Origin: a virus | Virus record (IMG/VR): IMGVR_UViG_3300017963_000719 | Coordinates: 1 to 25,016 of that record | Length of the DNA: 25,016 nucleotides | Direction: 5' to 3' (one strand) | Part shown: in pieces, positions 13,954-21,254 of the stretch | Layout of the letters: the number at the start of each line of letters is the position of its first letter | How positions within the stretch are numbered: position 1 is the first letter of the stretch | Program-made: the position numbers and the translations under genes | Notes under the pieces: generated by a model | What the model saw: only the letters and a program-made list of their open reading frames with translations | Told to the model about the DNA's origin: nothing | Databases searched by the model: none

Positions 13954-14401
13954 CCGACCTCCCCCCATCGTGCATTTCCCCCATCCGTGGTTCCCACCCC
14001 AACTCCACCCCCTCCCCGCTCCGCTGCCAATCCCGCACCTCACCCCCCGGCCGCCCCATCCCCCCCTCCACCGCCGCCATCAAATGCGCCACCGCGAACA
14101 CCAGCACATCCCCCGGCCGCCACCCCCACCGCTCCGCCAAACCCCGCACCGCATCCGGCCACGCCGCGCTCGGAAAACTCACACTCATCTGCCGCCCCGC
14201 CCGCTCCCGGCTGTGCGGTGACCGCCTCTTCTCCCCCTCGCCCCGCTCCCGGCTGTGCGGCGACCACCTCTTCTCCCCCTCTCCCGGAAGCCGGGCGAGG
14301 GGGTCGGGGGGTGAGGGCCCCCCCTCCTCCCCACCAATCACCGCCGCCACCGCCGCATCCAACCCCCCCGGCAGCCCCTCCACATCCCGCCACTCACCCA
14401 T
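13937..14401 (-). CDS. Ribbon-helix-helix-like protein interrupted by repeats
   Basis: 154 residues from ATG 14401 (GGAGGGAGGGG upstream). Residues about 72-112 read as a ribbon-helix-helix DNA-binding unit: strand MSVSFPS, helix DAVRGLAERWG, turn RPGD, helix VLVFAVAHLMAAVE. Residues about 28-70 are translated repeat DNA (family A hairpin plus a duplicated ~45-bp segment giving EKRWSPHSRERG twice). The C-terminus (EPRMGEMHDGG) is a family C repeat. The native gene may be just the central domain, starting at ATG 14188. It lies directly after parA, so a partition regulator is possible. Confidence 0.5.
   Translation of the reverse strand: MGEWRDVEGLPGGLDAAVAAVIGGEEGGPSPPDPLARLPGEGEKRWSPHSRERGEGEKRRSPHSRERAGRQMSVSFPSAAWPDAVRGLAERWGWRPGDVLVFAVAHLMAAVEGGMGRPGGEVRDWQRSGEGVELGWEPRMGEMHDGGRSADNDS
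13965..13992. repeat. Dispersed repeat family C, next to cassette 1
   Basis: Short copy, read in frame as PRMGEMHDGG at the end of the ribbon-helix-helix-like gene. Confidence 0.8.
14185..14320. repeat. Dispersed repeat family A with duplicated side segment
   Basis: The family A hairpin and tail (14275-14320; GTCGGGGGGTGAGGGCC) are preceded by two ~45-bp direct repeats containing GCTCCCGGCTGTGCGG and CTCTTCTCCCCCTC. Confidence 0.75.
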
Positions 14402-14425
14402 CACTCACCCCTCCCTCCCCCACAT

Positions 14426-14488
14426 CCATCGTGTATTTCCCCCGCTGTACTCAGCGGCATCCGTGGTTTATCCGTGGTTTATCCGAGG
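14426..14488. repeat. Dispersed repeat family C, extended copy after parA
   Basis: Extended form with hairpin CCGCTGTACTCAGCGG and a duplicated ATCCGTGGTTT. It supplies the last two codons and the stop of parA. Confidence 0.85.
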
Positions 14489-15279
14489 TGCATCTCCCGC
14501 CGCAACCGCCCCATCACACTCCCATACCCCCCGATCACCTCGTACCGCTCCTCCTCCCGGTCCACCATCACCTCCGCCCCCTGCACCACCCGGCTATCGA
14601 TACAATACTCCCACACCGTCTCCCCCCGCCGCGCCGCCTCCGCCGCCTTCACATCCACCGGTACCGGCGGCCACACCAGCCGCTTGAACCCCCGCGCCAA
14701 CGCCTTAAACTGCCCCCGGCCCTCCCGGCTCCGCTGGTCCCACATCGTCGGCAGCACCCCCAACCACTTCCCCTTAAACGCCCCCACCTGCCGCAGAGAC
14801 GCAACCGTCCCCAGCAGGTCTCCCGCACCCACAACCGCCAGGTGCTGCAGCCCCACCGGCGTCAACACCCAATCGCACGCGATCAACGCCCCGATCTGCA
14901 AAACGTCGACGCCGGGAGCAGTATCGAGAACGCACAGATCATACCGCTCGCCGAACCCTCCCAGCCTGTCCCGCAGCTTGTACTCTCGGAAATTCTCCGT
15001 CACCAGCCGGCTCTTCGCCTCCACCGTCGAATGATCCGACAGCACCACATCCAACCCCTCCCGCCTCGACCCGCACACCGCCCCCCGCTCCGACCCGTAT
15101 AGCAGCTCCCGCCCCCCCCCCCGCTTCTCCAACCCCAAACTATCCGCCACATTCCCCTGCGCGTCCAGGTCCACCAGCAACATCCGCTTCCCTTCCCTGG
15201 CCAGCCCCGAAGCAATCGTCACCGCCGTCGTCGTCTTGCCCACCCCACCCTTCTGATTAAAAATCCCCAACACCTTCAT
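14479..15279 (-). CDS. parA: ParA-family partition ATPase
   Basis: 266 residues with all deviant Walker signatures of ParA/Soj: KGGVGKTT (10-17, with the signature Lys10), VDLDAQGN (36-43) and CVLDTAPG (116-123). There is no N-terminal DNA-binding extension, so it is the short, Soj-like type. With ATP, such proteins form a gradient on the nucleoid and move ParB-bound DNA, keeping a plasmid or plasmid-prophage stable. A ParB-like gene lies about 2.8 kb upstream in the same orientation, separated by the helicase gene, which is not the usual adjacent parAB layout. GGAGAGG precedes the ATG. Confidence 0.93.
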   Translation of the reverse strand: MKVLGIFNQKGGVGKTTTAVTIASGLAREGKRMLLVDLDAQGNVADSLGLEKRGGGRELLYGSERGAVCGSRREGLDVVLSDHSTVEAKSRLVTENFREYKLRDRLGGFGERYDLCVLDTAPGVDVLQIGALIACDWVLTPVGLQHLAVVGAGDLLGTVASLRQVGAFKGKWLGVLPTMWDQRSREGRGQFKALARGFKRLVWPPVPVDVKAAEAARRGETVWEYCIDSRVVQGAEVMVDREEERYEVIGGYGSVMGRLRREMHLG

Positions 15280-15330
15280 CCCGCCACCTCTCCTTCTAGC
15301 TCCAAGGGGATCGCCAGATCCCCGTCCACC

Positions 15331-15383
15331 AATCGTGTATTTCCCCCGCTGTACTCAGCGGCATCCGTGGTTCATCCGTGGTT
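15331..15383. repeat. Dispersed repeat family C, extended copy upstream of parA
   Basis: Extended form with hairpin CCGCTGTACTCAGCGG and two CATCCGTGGTT units. It supplies VNHG and the stop of the gene ending at 15372 and lies in the parA leader. Confidence 0.85.
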
Positions 15384-15662
15384 CACCGCCGCCACCGCTC
15401 GCCGCACCTGCCCCTCCAACCCCTGCTCAAACCCCGCCACCACCCCCTCCGCCCGCCCCCGCAGCCGCCATCGCTCCAACGTCCCCGTCCGCTCCCACCG
15501 CAGCCGCCAATACTCGCACGGCGCCTCCCCGTACGCCCTCAAAAACGATCGCGCCTTCTGCTGGTCCGGCCACCTGCAATCCGGCAGCGTGCACCCCAAG
15601 CACACCTCGATCTCCCCCTGCGGAACCTCGCCAAAACACCCCACCGGCCTCCCTCGCCCCAT
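15372..15662 (-). CDS. Small Cys-containing hypothetical protein
   Basis: 96 residues with a Cys cluster CLGCTLPDC near residues 21-29 that could bind a metal, then a basic helical region (RSFLRAYGEAPCEYWRLRW). It ends in repeat-derived VNHG. GGGGGGAGAG precedes the ATG. It precedes parA in the same operon. A small nucleic-acid-binding or replication accessory role is possible, but the family is not recognised. Confidence 0.6.
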   Translation of the reverse strand: MGRGRPVGCFGEVPQGEIEVCLGCTLPDCRWPDQQKARSFLRAYGEAPCEYWRLRWERTGTLERWRLRGRAEGVVAGFEQGLEGQVRRAVAAVNHG

Positions 15663-15683
15663 CTCTCTCCCCCCTCTTCGCGG

Positions 15684-15711
15684 TTATCGTGTATTTCTCA
15701 ATCCGTGGTAA
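15684..15711. repeat. Dispersed repeat family C, copy
   Basis: Slightly diverged copy (ATTTCTCAATCCGTGGT) that supplies the final ITTD and stop of the gene ending at 15698. Confidence 0.75.
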
Positions 15712-16096
15712 TCCCCTGCAGCTCCCCCGTCCTCCCCTCGATCCGCCCCACCAACACCTCCCCCCCCTCATCCAACCCATCCCACGGCCCCCACTCCCCA
15801 ACGCGCTTGTGCCCAAACCACCCCACCACCCGCCCCGCACCCACCATCCCCACCGGCCTCCCCACCTCGCCCAAACCATCCACCCCCAGGTGCCCCGGTC
15901 CCCCCAACATCGCGCACCCGTGCCCGTTCACCGTCAGCCACCACCCCTCCCCCAGGTCGCACTCCCAACACCCCGGCCGCCACCCCAATCCCCGCACCCC
16001 CGCCGCCTCCAGGAGTTCCGCCACCGCCACGTACACCTCACTCAACAACCCCCCTCCACTCCCCTCGCCCGTGGTTCTCCCCTCACCCTGTACCAT
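15698..16096 (-). CDS. Hypothetical protein
   Basis: 132 residues starting at ATG 16096. The earlier ATG at 16105 touches the AGGAGG directly, while 16096 has it 9 bases away, so 16096 is the better start. The body contains LSEVYVAVAELLEAAGV, GCWECDLGEGWWLTVNGHG and a Gly/Val-rich half (GRVVGWFGHKRVGEWGPW). It looks like a small globular alpha/beta protein. No family recognised. The gene lies between the heptamer array and parA. Confidence 0.5.
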   Translation of the reverse strand: MVQGEGRTTGEGSGGGLLSEVYVAVAELLEAAGVRGLGWRPGCWECDLGEGWWLTVNGHGCAMLGGPGHLGVDGLGEVGRPVGMVGAGRVVGWFGHKRVGEWGPWDGLDEGGEVLVGRIEGRTGELQGITTD

Positions 16097-16139
16097 CTCA
16101 CACATCCTCCTCTTCTCCGCGCTCTCCGATCTCCGTGGT

Positions 16140-16307
16140 TAAATTTGGCAAATCTGTCAATTGCCATTTGCCAGAATTTGGCAGTCATTTTGACCCCCAT
16201 TTGCCACTTGCCATTTGCCATTTTGAAATTTGGCAAATGGCAATTGTCAAAACCACTTGCCAAATGATACATTAAAATGGCAAATGGCAACTTGCCACAT
16301 TGCCAAA
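16140..16307. repeat. Heptamer repeat array (TTTGCCA / TGGCAAA)
   Basis: An AT-rich island with about 14 copies of TTGCCA or its complement in 165 bp, many in exact 7-bp steps (for example 16200-16220: three heptamers in tandem). Copies come in both orientations, so the region can form hairpins. It has no convincing gene. It lies between the helicase gene and parA, where an origin or a partition site would make sense. It also resembles the short tandemly repeated heptamers known from several bacterial genomes. Confidence 0.85.
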
Positions 16308-17978
16308 TCACCGATCGACCGTCCTCGACCGGCCCTCCATCCGTAACTGCTCCTCCACCTCATCCCCCTCCTTCAACAACCGGAACACCCGCCGCTTTGC
16401 ACTCACCTGCTTCTCCGCCACCAACCCCGCCTCCACCAGATCCTGCAGCACCACCTTCCCCACCGCCGGCTTCATCCCCAGCGAATGGTACACATCCCGC
16501 GCGCTCGCCCAACTCGGGTACAACGTTTTCAACTTCCCCAGCACCCGGTTCTCATCCTCCCGATCCTGATCCCCCTCCAGCAACCCCGGCAGCCGATGCG
16601 CGCTCACCCTGGACCGCTCCACAAACAACTGCGCCCGCGCCCAATGCCCCAGCTCCACCACCGGCGAGCCCACCCCTCCACTCTCCCCCTCTGCGCTAAT
16701 CCTCCCCGCCCCACACCAATCCAACGTTGCCAGCAGCATCGCCACCTTCAACGCCTGCTCCGCCAGCCGCCCGTACGTCCCCCACAACCGCCCGTCCACC
16801 GTCGACCCCTCCCCATCCAACATCCCCACCGTCGCCAGCCAGTAACTCTGGTAGCACTCAAACACCCCCCGCCCCAGCCCCGCCCCGATCGGCAACGTGC
16901 TCTTTCCAAACGACGCCTCCGGCAGTGCCTGGAGCAGCCGCTGCAGGCCCGCCACCAGACCCTCTGGCAAATCCGCCCGCTCTCGCCGAGGAGGCCGCAC
17001 CGGCGGACGCCCCTCCGGCGTCAGCAGCAAGAATCGTGGCCACAACCCCGTCCGCCACAAACTCTCGCAATCCGCCGACTTTAAATGCCACGGCGTCGTT
17101 GCCCCCAAATAACTCCAGTACGCCTCCCGCACCACCACCCGTCCCAGCGCCCGCGTTTGCCGCGCATCATACCGCGTGCAATCGTACAGCCGGCACAACT
17201 GCTCCACCAGCCCCACGTTGTAATCCCTCTTGAACCCCCCGAATAAGCTGCTCGCCTCATCCTGCGCCACCCCCCGCTGGCCAGCAAACGCCCGCCCCCG
17301 GTTCCAATCCTCCACGTCATTCGGGTCCAACTGCGTCGGCTGCTGCCCGCTCAACTCGCTATAGATCTCCTCCGGCGTCATCGCCCCCGGCAGCAGCAAG
17401 AACCGCATCAAGTCCATCGCCAACCCCCGCGCGATATCCAGCCCCGTCGACTTTGCATACCGCGTCGTCTGCGCCACCCACAACACCGCCAGATTCGGGT
17501 ACAAGTCCTTGTGACTCAGCCGCAGCACCACCCGCCGCGCCACCCCCAGGCTCGCCAGCCACAACCCCGCCGAAACGTGAAACAACGGCGGCGTCAAAGG
17601 ACTCACCGCCTCCGCGTACGACGTGTACACGTCCAGCCACCCCCCCACCTCCTCCCCCGCCCGCAGCGCCTCCTCACTCAACCGCCCCCCCTTTGGCAGT
17701 TCCGGCGCCACCGTCCCCTCCGGCGCCTCCACATCCGCCGGCCGCCGCCTCGGATCGCACCCGATCACCGCCTGCATCAACCCCTCCCGGTCCGGCGCAT
17801 CCGCGATCACCCGTTGAAACGCCCCCCACGCCCCCTCCCCCTCCTCCCTCCCCGCCACCCCCCGCGCGATCTCCCCCCAGCGCCCGTTCAGCCCCCCCAG
17901 CTCCCCCTCACCCACCTCGAGCTGCGCGCACAACCGCGCCACCACCCACGGACCCAGCACCTCATTGTCGGCCACCAC
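16308..17978 (-). CDS. DUF3987-type replication helicase/primase-like protein
   Basis: 556 residues. A P-loop-like WVAQTTRYAKSTGLD (167-181) is followed by the acidic pair in GVAQDEASSLFGGFKRDYN (237-255), with RFLLLTPEGR beyond. This matches the order in the DUF3987 (YfjI-like) family of mobile-element replication ATPases. The Gly before the P-loop Lys is Ala, so the motif is degenerate. The C-terminus (YPSWASARDVYHSLGM and the following helices) looks like a winged helix. The GTG at 17978 has AGGAGGGC just upstream. It probably unwinds or remodels phage DNA with the primase encoded 4 kb upstream. Confidence 0.65.
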   Translation of the reverse strand: MVADNEVLGPWVVARLCAQLEVGEGELGGLNGRWGEIARGVAGREEGEGAWGAFQRVIADAPDREGLMQAVIGCDPRRRPADVEAPEGTVAPELPKGGRLSEEALRAGEEVGGWLDVYTSYAEAVSPLTPPLFHVSAGLWLASLGVARRVVLRLSHKDLYPNLAVLWVAQTTRYAKSTGLDIARGLAMDLMRFLLLPGAMTPEEIYSELSGQQPTQLDPNDVEDWNRGRAFAGQRGVAQDEASSLFGGFKRDYNVGLVEQLCRLYDCTRYDARQTRALGRVVVREAYWSYLGATTPWHLKSADCESLWRTGLWPRFLLLTPEGRPPVRPPRRERADLPEGLVAGLQRLLQALPEASFGKSTLPIGAGLGRGVFECYQSYWLATVGMLDGEGSTVDGRLWGTYGRLAEQALKVAMLLATLDWCGAGRISAEGESGGVGSPVVELGHWARAQLFVERSRVSAHRLPGLLEGDQDREDENRVLGKLKTLYPSWASARDVYHSLGMKPAVGKVVLQDLVEAGLVAEKQVSAKRRVFRLLKEGDEVEEQLRMEGRSRTVDR

Positions 17979-18033
17979 GCCCTCCTCGCCCCACTCAACC
18001 GGCCCGCCGCCGGCTCAAACCCTCATTCACCAC

Positions 18034-18105
18034 ACGACACGCCGGGACTCGAACCCGGCCACCCAACCGACGTCCCCGCCTGCTGAGCTGCCCCTGGCCG
18101 CGCCG
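18034..18105 (-). tRNA. tRNA-like element (intact T-arm and acceptor, no canonical anticodon arm)
   Basis: The 72-base unit has a perfect T-arm (CCGGG, loop TTCGAGT, CCCGG) and a fully paired 7-bp acceptor stem with two G-U pairs (CGGCGCG with CGTGTCG), joined without gaps as in a tRNA. The 40 bases between do not form recognisable D and anticodon stems, and no CCA is encoded. It starts 6 bases after the parB-like stop codon. It may be a decayed tRNA, a tRNA mimic or an attachment-site remnant. Confidence 0.3.
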
Positions 18106-18111
18106 CTCAAC

Positions 18112-20202
18112 CTATCCCCTCAACCACGGCTTCCCCCACCCCGTCGGCCAGGAATCCCGCCCCCAATACCTGTTATCCTCCCCCCTTTGCCAGTTCTCCC
18201 AGCTCACCGCCGCCCACCGCTCCTCCACCCCCGTCGACGGGTCCAGCAACTTGAACGGCATCCGCATTCGGTTCCCTGCCTTCACCTCCGAGCACAATAC
18301 CGCCAGCAGCGTCGCCACCCGTTCGTCCCCCAGCTCCTTCCACACCCGCCGCACGAATCGCCGCAGCCGCTGCACGTCGTACACCTGCTCCCGATCCTCC
18401 CGCTCATACGGCAGCCAGGCCAGCGGCCCCCCCAGCGTGTAATTGTGCGTCGTCTGGTTCGTTCGCCCCGTCGCCATCCGCCCCATCCACTCCAGCACCA
18501 TCGTCCGGTCCGGCAGCGCGAACCCCGCGCTCGGCAGCAGCACCCCCTTCAACCACTCCCAATTCGCCCGGAACTGCACGCACCTCGGCAGCATCCGCCC
18601 CCCCTCGTCCACCAGCACCCCATACTCTGGCGCCTTCGGCCGGTTCCCATATTTCTTCTTCAGCGGCTCCACCGCGTACTCACACGGCGGCAGCCCCGCC
18701 TCCAGCAGCCCCTTCCGGTACGACGTGCACCGCTCGCACAAATGCGCCTGAAACGACGTCGTCTCGACGAGACCCTCGCGCTGCGCCCCCCAATACGCCT
18801 CCATTGGCCCCAGGTGCGCCCGGTTCTCCTCCTCCTGCGCCTGGCGCATCTGCTCCGCCCTGGCCGCCATCGCCGCGTCGATCGCCGCCGCGTACAACCC
18901 CGCCTCCGTAAAATGCGCGAACGGCTCTGTGGCCATCCCCTCCAGCCCCAGCCTCTCCACCCATCCCTGAAACGCGCGGTCCGTCGCCGGCAGCACCAGC
19001 GCTTCATCCTTCCCCTGCCACGCCTCGCACGTCGTGATCCCCGCCTCCTCCGGGTCCTCCCCCTCCGACAGCGACTCCCATCGCACGCACTGGCACTCGT
19101 ACCTGTGCACCCCCGGCCCGGGCAATCCGCACAGCCGGCACGATTCGCACGTCCACCCCCGCTCCCCCGCCGCCTGGCGCCACAATGACCCAAAGTCCGC
19201 CTTTTTCGTCCCCATCAGCGCGCTCAGCACCGTCGCCAGGTGCCGGCCCTCCACGATCGTCTCCGCCCGCTTCCCCAGCAAATTATCGCGGCCCCATCCC
19301 GTGTCCCGCAGCCCCAGCAGCCGCTCCCCCAGCTCATCATCCAGCGCGAGCTGGCCCACCAGGTGCCGCATCAGCCGGTACCGGTTCCGCAGCCGAGGCT
19401 TCTCCAACCGGCCGTCCCCGGTCGGCACCCACCGCTGGGGCTTCACAAACTCCCGCACCTCCCGCGCCAGGTTTGCCACCTGCCGCACCGTCGCGCTTTG
19501 GTCCCCCGCCCGCTGCACCTGGCTCACCACCTCCCGCGTCACCGCCCCCTGCAGCGCCTCCGGCACCTGCGCGATATGCCGCAAATGGCTCGCGCTGATT
19601 ACACGTGTATTCAACGCCTCCCGCGCCTCCTCCACCGTCCCCAGCAGGCTCAGCCGCTGCTGCACCTTCCCCTGGCTCCAGCCCATCATCGTCGCCACCT
19701 CGCGCTGCGTCAACTCATACTCATCGATCAACCCCTGCAGCGCCCGCGCCTCCTCCAGCGCGCTCAAATTCTTCCGCTGGATGTTGTCCGCCACCGCCAG
19801 CTCGTGCAGCCGACGGCGGTCCCCATCCGCCTCGATCCGCGCCTCGATCTCCCCCTCCGCCATCCCCACCAGCTCGACCTGGACCTCCTCCCCCAGCGAC
19901 GTCCACCCCTCCCGCGCCACGTGCTCGATCGCCTTCCGCAGCCCGTTCCCGTGCCTGGCCACCCACGATCGCGCCTTGATCAGCGCCAGCGCCGTCATCG
20001 CCCGCGTCCGCCGCTCCCCCGCGATCAGCTCATTCTCCCCCCGCTCGTTCACCCACACGATCACCGGGTACATCAACCCGTGATCCCGGATGTGCTTCGC
20101 CAGCTCCAGCAGCTCCTCAGCGTCGAATGCTTCCCGAGGCTGCCACCGGCTCGGCGCCATCGTTGATATCGCGATCCGATGCAAAACCAATTGCTCACTC
20201 AT
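18112..20202 (-). CDS. parB: Large ParB/Srx-domain protein with added Cys-rich domain
   Basis: 696 residues, over twice a usual ParB. N-terminal ParB domain: ELIAGERRTRA with the GERR motif at 62-65 and ADNIQRKNLSALEEA (138-152). HTH: LTQREVATMMGWSQGKVQQR (164-183). Between these lies an unusual ~65-residue insertion. The C-terminal half holds two Cys sets, CESCRLC (354-360) with CQC at 372-374 and CERC (491-494) with Cys509, probably zinc-binding. ParB binds parS and, with CTP or not, loads ParA-driven partition complexes. Alternatively this is a ParB-like replication or transcription regulator of the phage. The C-terminal domain is not recognised. Confidence 0.82.
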   Translation of the reverse strand: MSEQLVLHRIAISTMAPSRWQPREAFDAEELLELAKHIRDHGLMYPVIVWVNERGENELIAGERRTRAMTALALIKARSWVARHGNGLRKAIEHVAREGWTSLGEEVQVELVGMAEGEIEARIEADGDRRRLHELAVADNIQRKNLSALEEARALQGLIDEYELTQREVATMMGWSQGKVQQRLSLLGTVEEAREALNTRVISASHLRHIAQVPEALQGAVTREVVSQVQRAGDQSATVRQVANLAREVREFVKPQRWVPTGDGRLEKPRLRNRYRLMRHLVGQLALDDELGERLLGLRDTGWGRDNLLGKRAETIVEGRHLATVLSALMGTKKADFGSLWRQAAGERGWTCESCRLCGLPGPGVHRYECQCVRWESLSEGEDPEEAGITTCEAWQGKDEALVLPATDRAFQGWVERLGLEGMATEPFAHFTEAGLYAAAIDAAMAARAEQMRQAQEEENRAHLGPMEAYWGAQREGLVETTSFQAHLCERCTSYRKGLLEAGLPPCEYAVEPLKKKYGNRPKAPEYGVLVDEGGRMLPRCVQFRANWEWLKGVLLPSAGFALPDRTMVLEWMGRMATGRTNQTTHNYTLGGPLAWLPYEREDREQVYDVQRLRRFVRRVWKELGDERVATLLAVLCSEVKAGNRMRMPFKLLDPSTGVEERWAAVSWENWQRGEDNRYWGRDSWPTGWGKPWLRG

Positions 20203-20219
20203 CCCACACCCGCCTTTCT

Positions 20220-21044
20220 TTATCCCCCGCCAGCATCCCCCGCTGGCCTGTGTGCATTCTCAACCTCGATCAGCGTCCGCAGCCCCTCCTTCTCGTACAC
20301 CTCCACCCCCGCCGCCGCGCACATCCCCCCCACCCGCTCCGCGAAATCCGTCCAATTCACGGGCCGCAGCGCGTACCTCAACCCCGTCGGCAGCCGCCCC
20401 GCGTAATTCAACGGCCCCACCTTCACCTCCCTGATCCCCACCGAGATCGCCTGCTCCAACAGCCGCAAACTCTGCTCCGGAAAAATCACCGGCTCCAGGC
20501 TCACCCACGTCCGCGCCCCCGTCAGCCAGTCCGCCCGCCGCAGTCCCTCCAACCGTTCCCACGGCAGCGCCGCGTTCGGCTCCCACAGCCGGCTCTCCAC
20601 CTCATTCTCCAGCGTCAGCGTCGCCGCGTACTCATCCCCCTCCCCCAGCAAGTCCAGGTCCCGCGTGCTCTCCCGTCCCCCCTTTGTCAAAATCTGCACC
20701 CGGTGCCCGTGCCCCTTCAGCACCTCGATCGCGTGCCGCGTCAGCAGCCGCTCCACCCCCACCGCCCCCGCGTGCACCAGCGGCCGGGGGTACGGATCGC
20801 ACGAAAAACACAGGTGCACCAGCAAACTCTCCCCCCGCGCCTCAAACCACACCGCATCCCGCTCCAACCTGGTCAGAATGTCCTTGCGCGCCCTCGCCTC
20901 CGTGTGAAACGCGTACTTGGCCATCCGCAACACCCCCGGTCCATAGCAGTAGGCGCACCCGTGCGGGCACCCCCGGTACAAATTCACCGCCCAATCCGCG
21001 TACTCCGCCGCCCGTCCCCTCGGCCGATAAATCACCCTTGCCAT
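20220..21044 (-). CDS. Radical SAM protein, spore photoproduct lyase-like (SPL family)
   Basis: 274 residues. NLYRGCPHGCAYCYGP carries the CxxxCxxC iron-sulfur motif (Cys26, Cys30, Cys33), with the surrounding sequence of the SPL/Rv2578c-like branch. Later segments such as LLVHLCFSCDPYPRP, VQILTKGG and WVSLEPVI fit the SAM-binding barrel. The family includes DNA repair and uncharacterised enzymes that use SAM radicals; the substrate here cannot be told. It sits between the ParB-like and primase genes, so a DNA repair or DNA or nucleotide modification role for the phage is an inference. The ATG abuts the stop of the small gene upstream, with AGGGAGGG in front. Confidence 0.85.
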   Translation of the reverse strand: MARVIYRPRGRAAEYADWAVNLYRGCPHGCAYCYGPGVLRMAKYAFHTEARARKDILTRLERDAVWFEARGESLLVHLCFSCDPYPRPLVHAGAVGVERLLTRHAIEVLKGHGHRVQILTKGGRESTRDLDLLGEGDEYAATLTLENEVESRLWEPNAALPWERLEGLRRADWLTGARTWVSLEPVIFPEQSLRLLEQAISVGIREVKVGPLNYAGRLPTGLRYALRPVNWTDFAERVGGMCAAAGVEVYEKEGLRTLIEVENAHRPAGDAGGG

Positions 21045-21215
21045 CTAACCCTCCCTCTCCCCGCTAATGTATTTGGCGGACCGCCTCCGCATTCGCTCCG
21101 CCGCCACAATCCCCTGCCACTCTCGATATACCTCCCTCAGCTCGATCATCGCCCCCCTCAGCACGCGCCGGTACATCCGTACCAGTAATCGCCACTCCTG
21201 CACAATCGCCCGCAT
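21045..21215 (-). CDS. Small basic helical protein
   Basis: 56 residues, starting at ATG 21215 after GGGGAGAGGG and ending directly before the radical SAM start codon. The sequence MRAIVQEWRLLVRMYRRVLRG and IELREVYREWQGIVAAERMR forms one or two long amphipathic basic helices. Its C-terminal codons contain dif-like site S6. It is bounded by two directly repeated sites (S4 and S6), so it could itself be a small cassette. Unknown function. Confidence 0.6.
   Translation of the reverse strand: MRAIVQEWRLLVRMYRRVLRGAMIELREVYREWQGIVAAERMRRRSAKYISGEREG
21061..21082 (+). other. dif-like site S6
   Basis: Left arm CCGCTAA, centre TGTATT, right arm TGGCGGACC. It is in direct orientation to S4, 168 bp away, and both share the flank CTCTCCCC on the left. 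Confidence 0.4.
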
Positions 21216-21228
21216 CTCAACCCTCTCC

Positions 21229-21251
21229 CCGCCAATGTGTGCTCGCGGACC
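21229..21251 (+). other. dif-like site S4
   Basis: Left arm CCGCCAA, centre TGTGTG (identical to S2), right arm CTCGCGGACC. It is the left boundary of the second cassette, 4 bp beyond the stop of its gene. Confidence 0.45.
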
Positions 21252-21254
21252 TAG

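Noticed and set aside
14185-14274. Genuine Arg/His-rich protein domain
   Set aside because: It is the translation of a duplicated ~45-bp DNA repeat next to a family A hairpin.
16042-16311. Minus-strand frame through the heptamer array
   Set aside because: Its sequence is only translated heptamer repeats (ANGKWQM-like) and has no link to a family.
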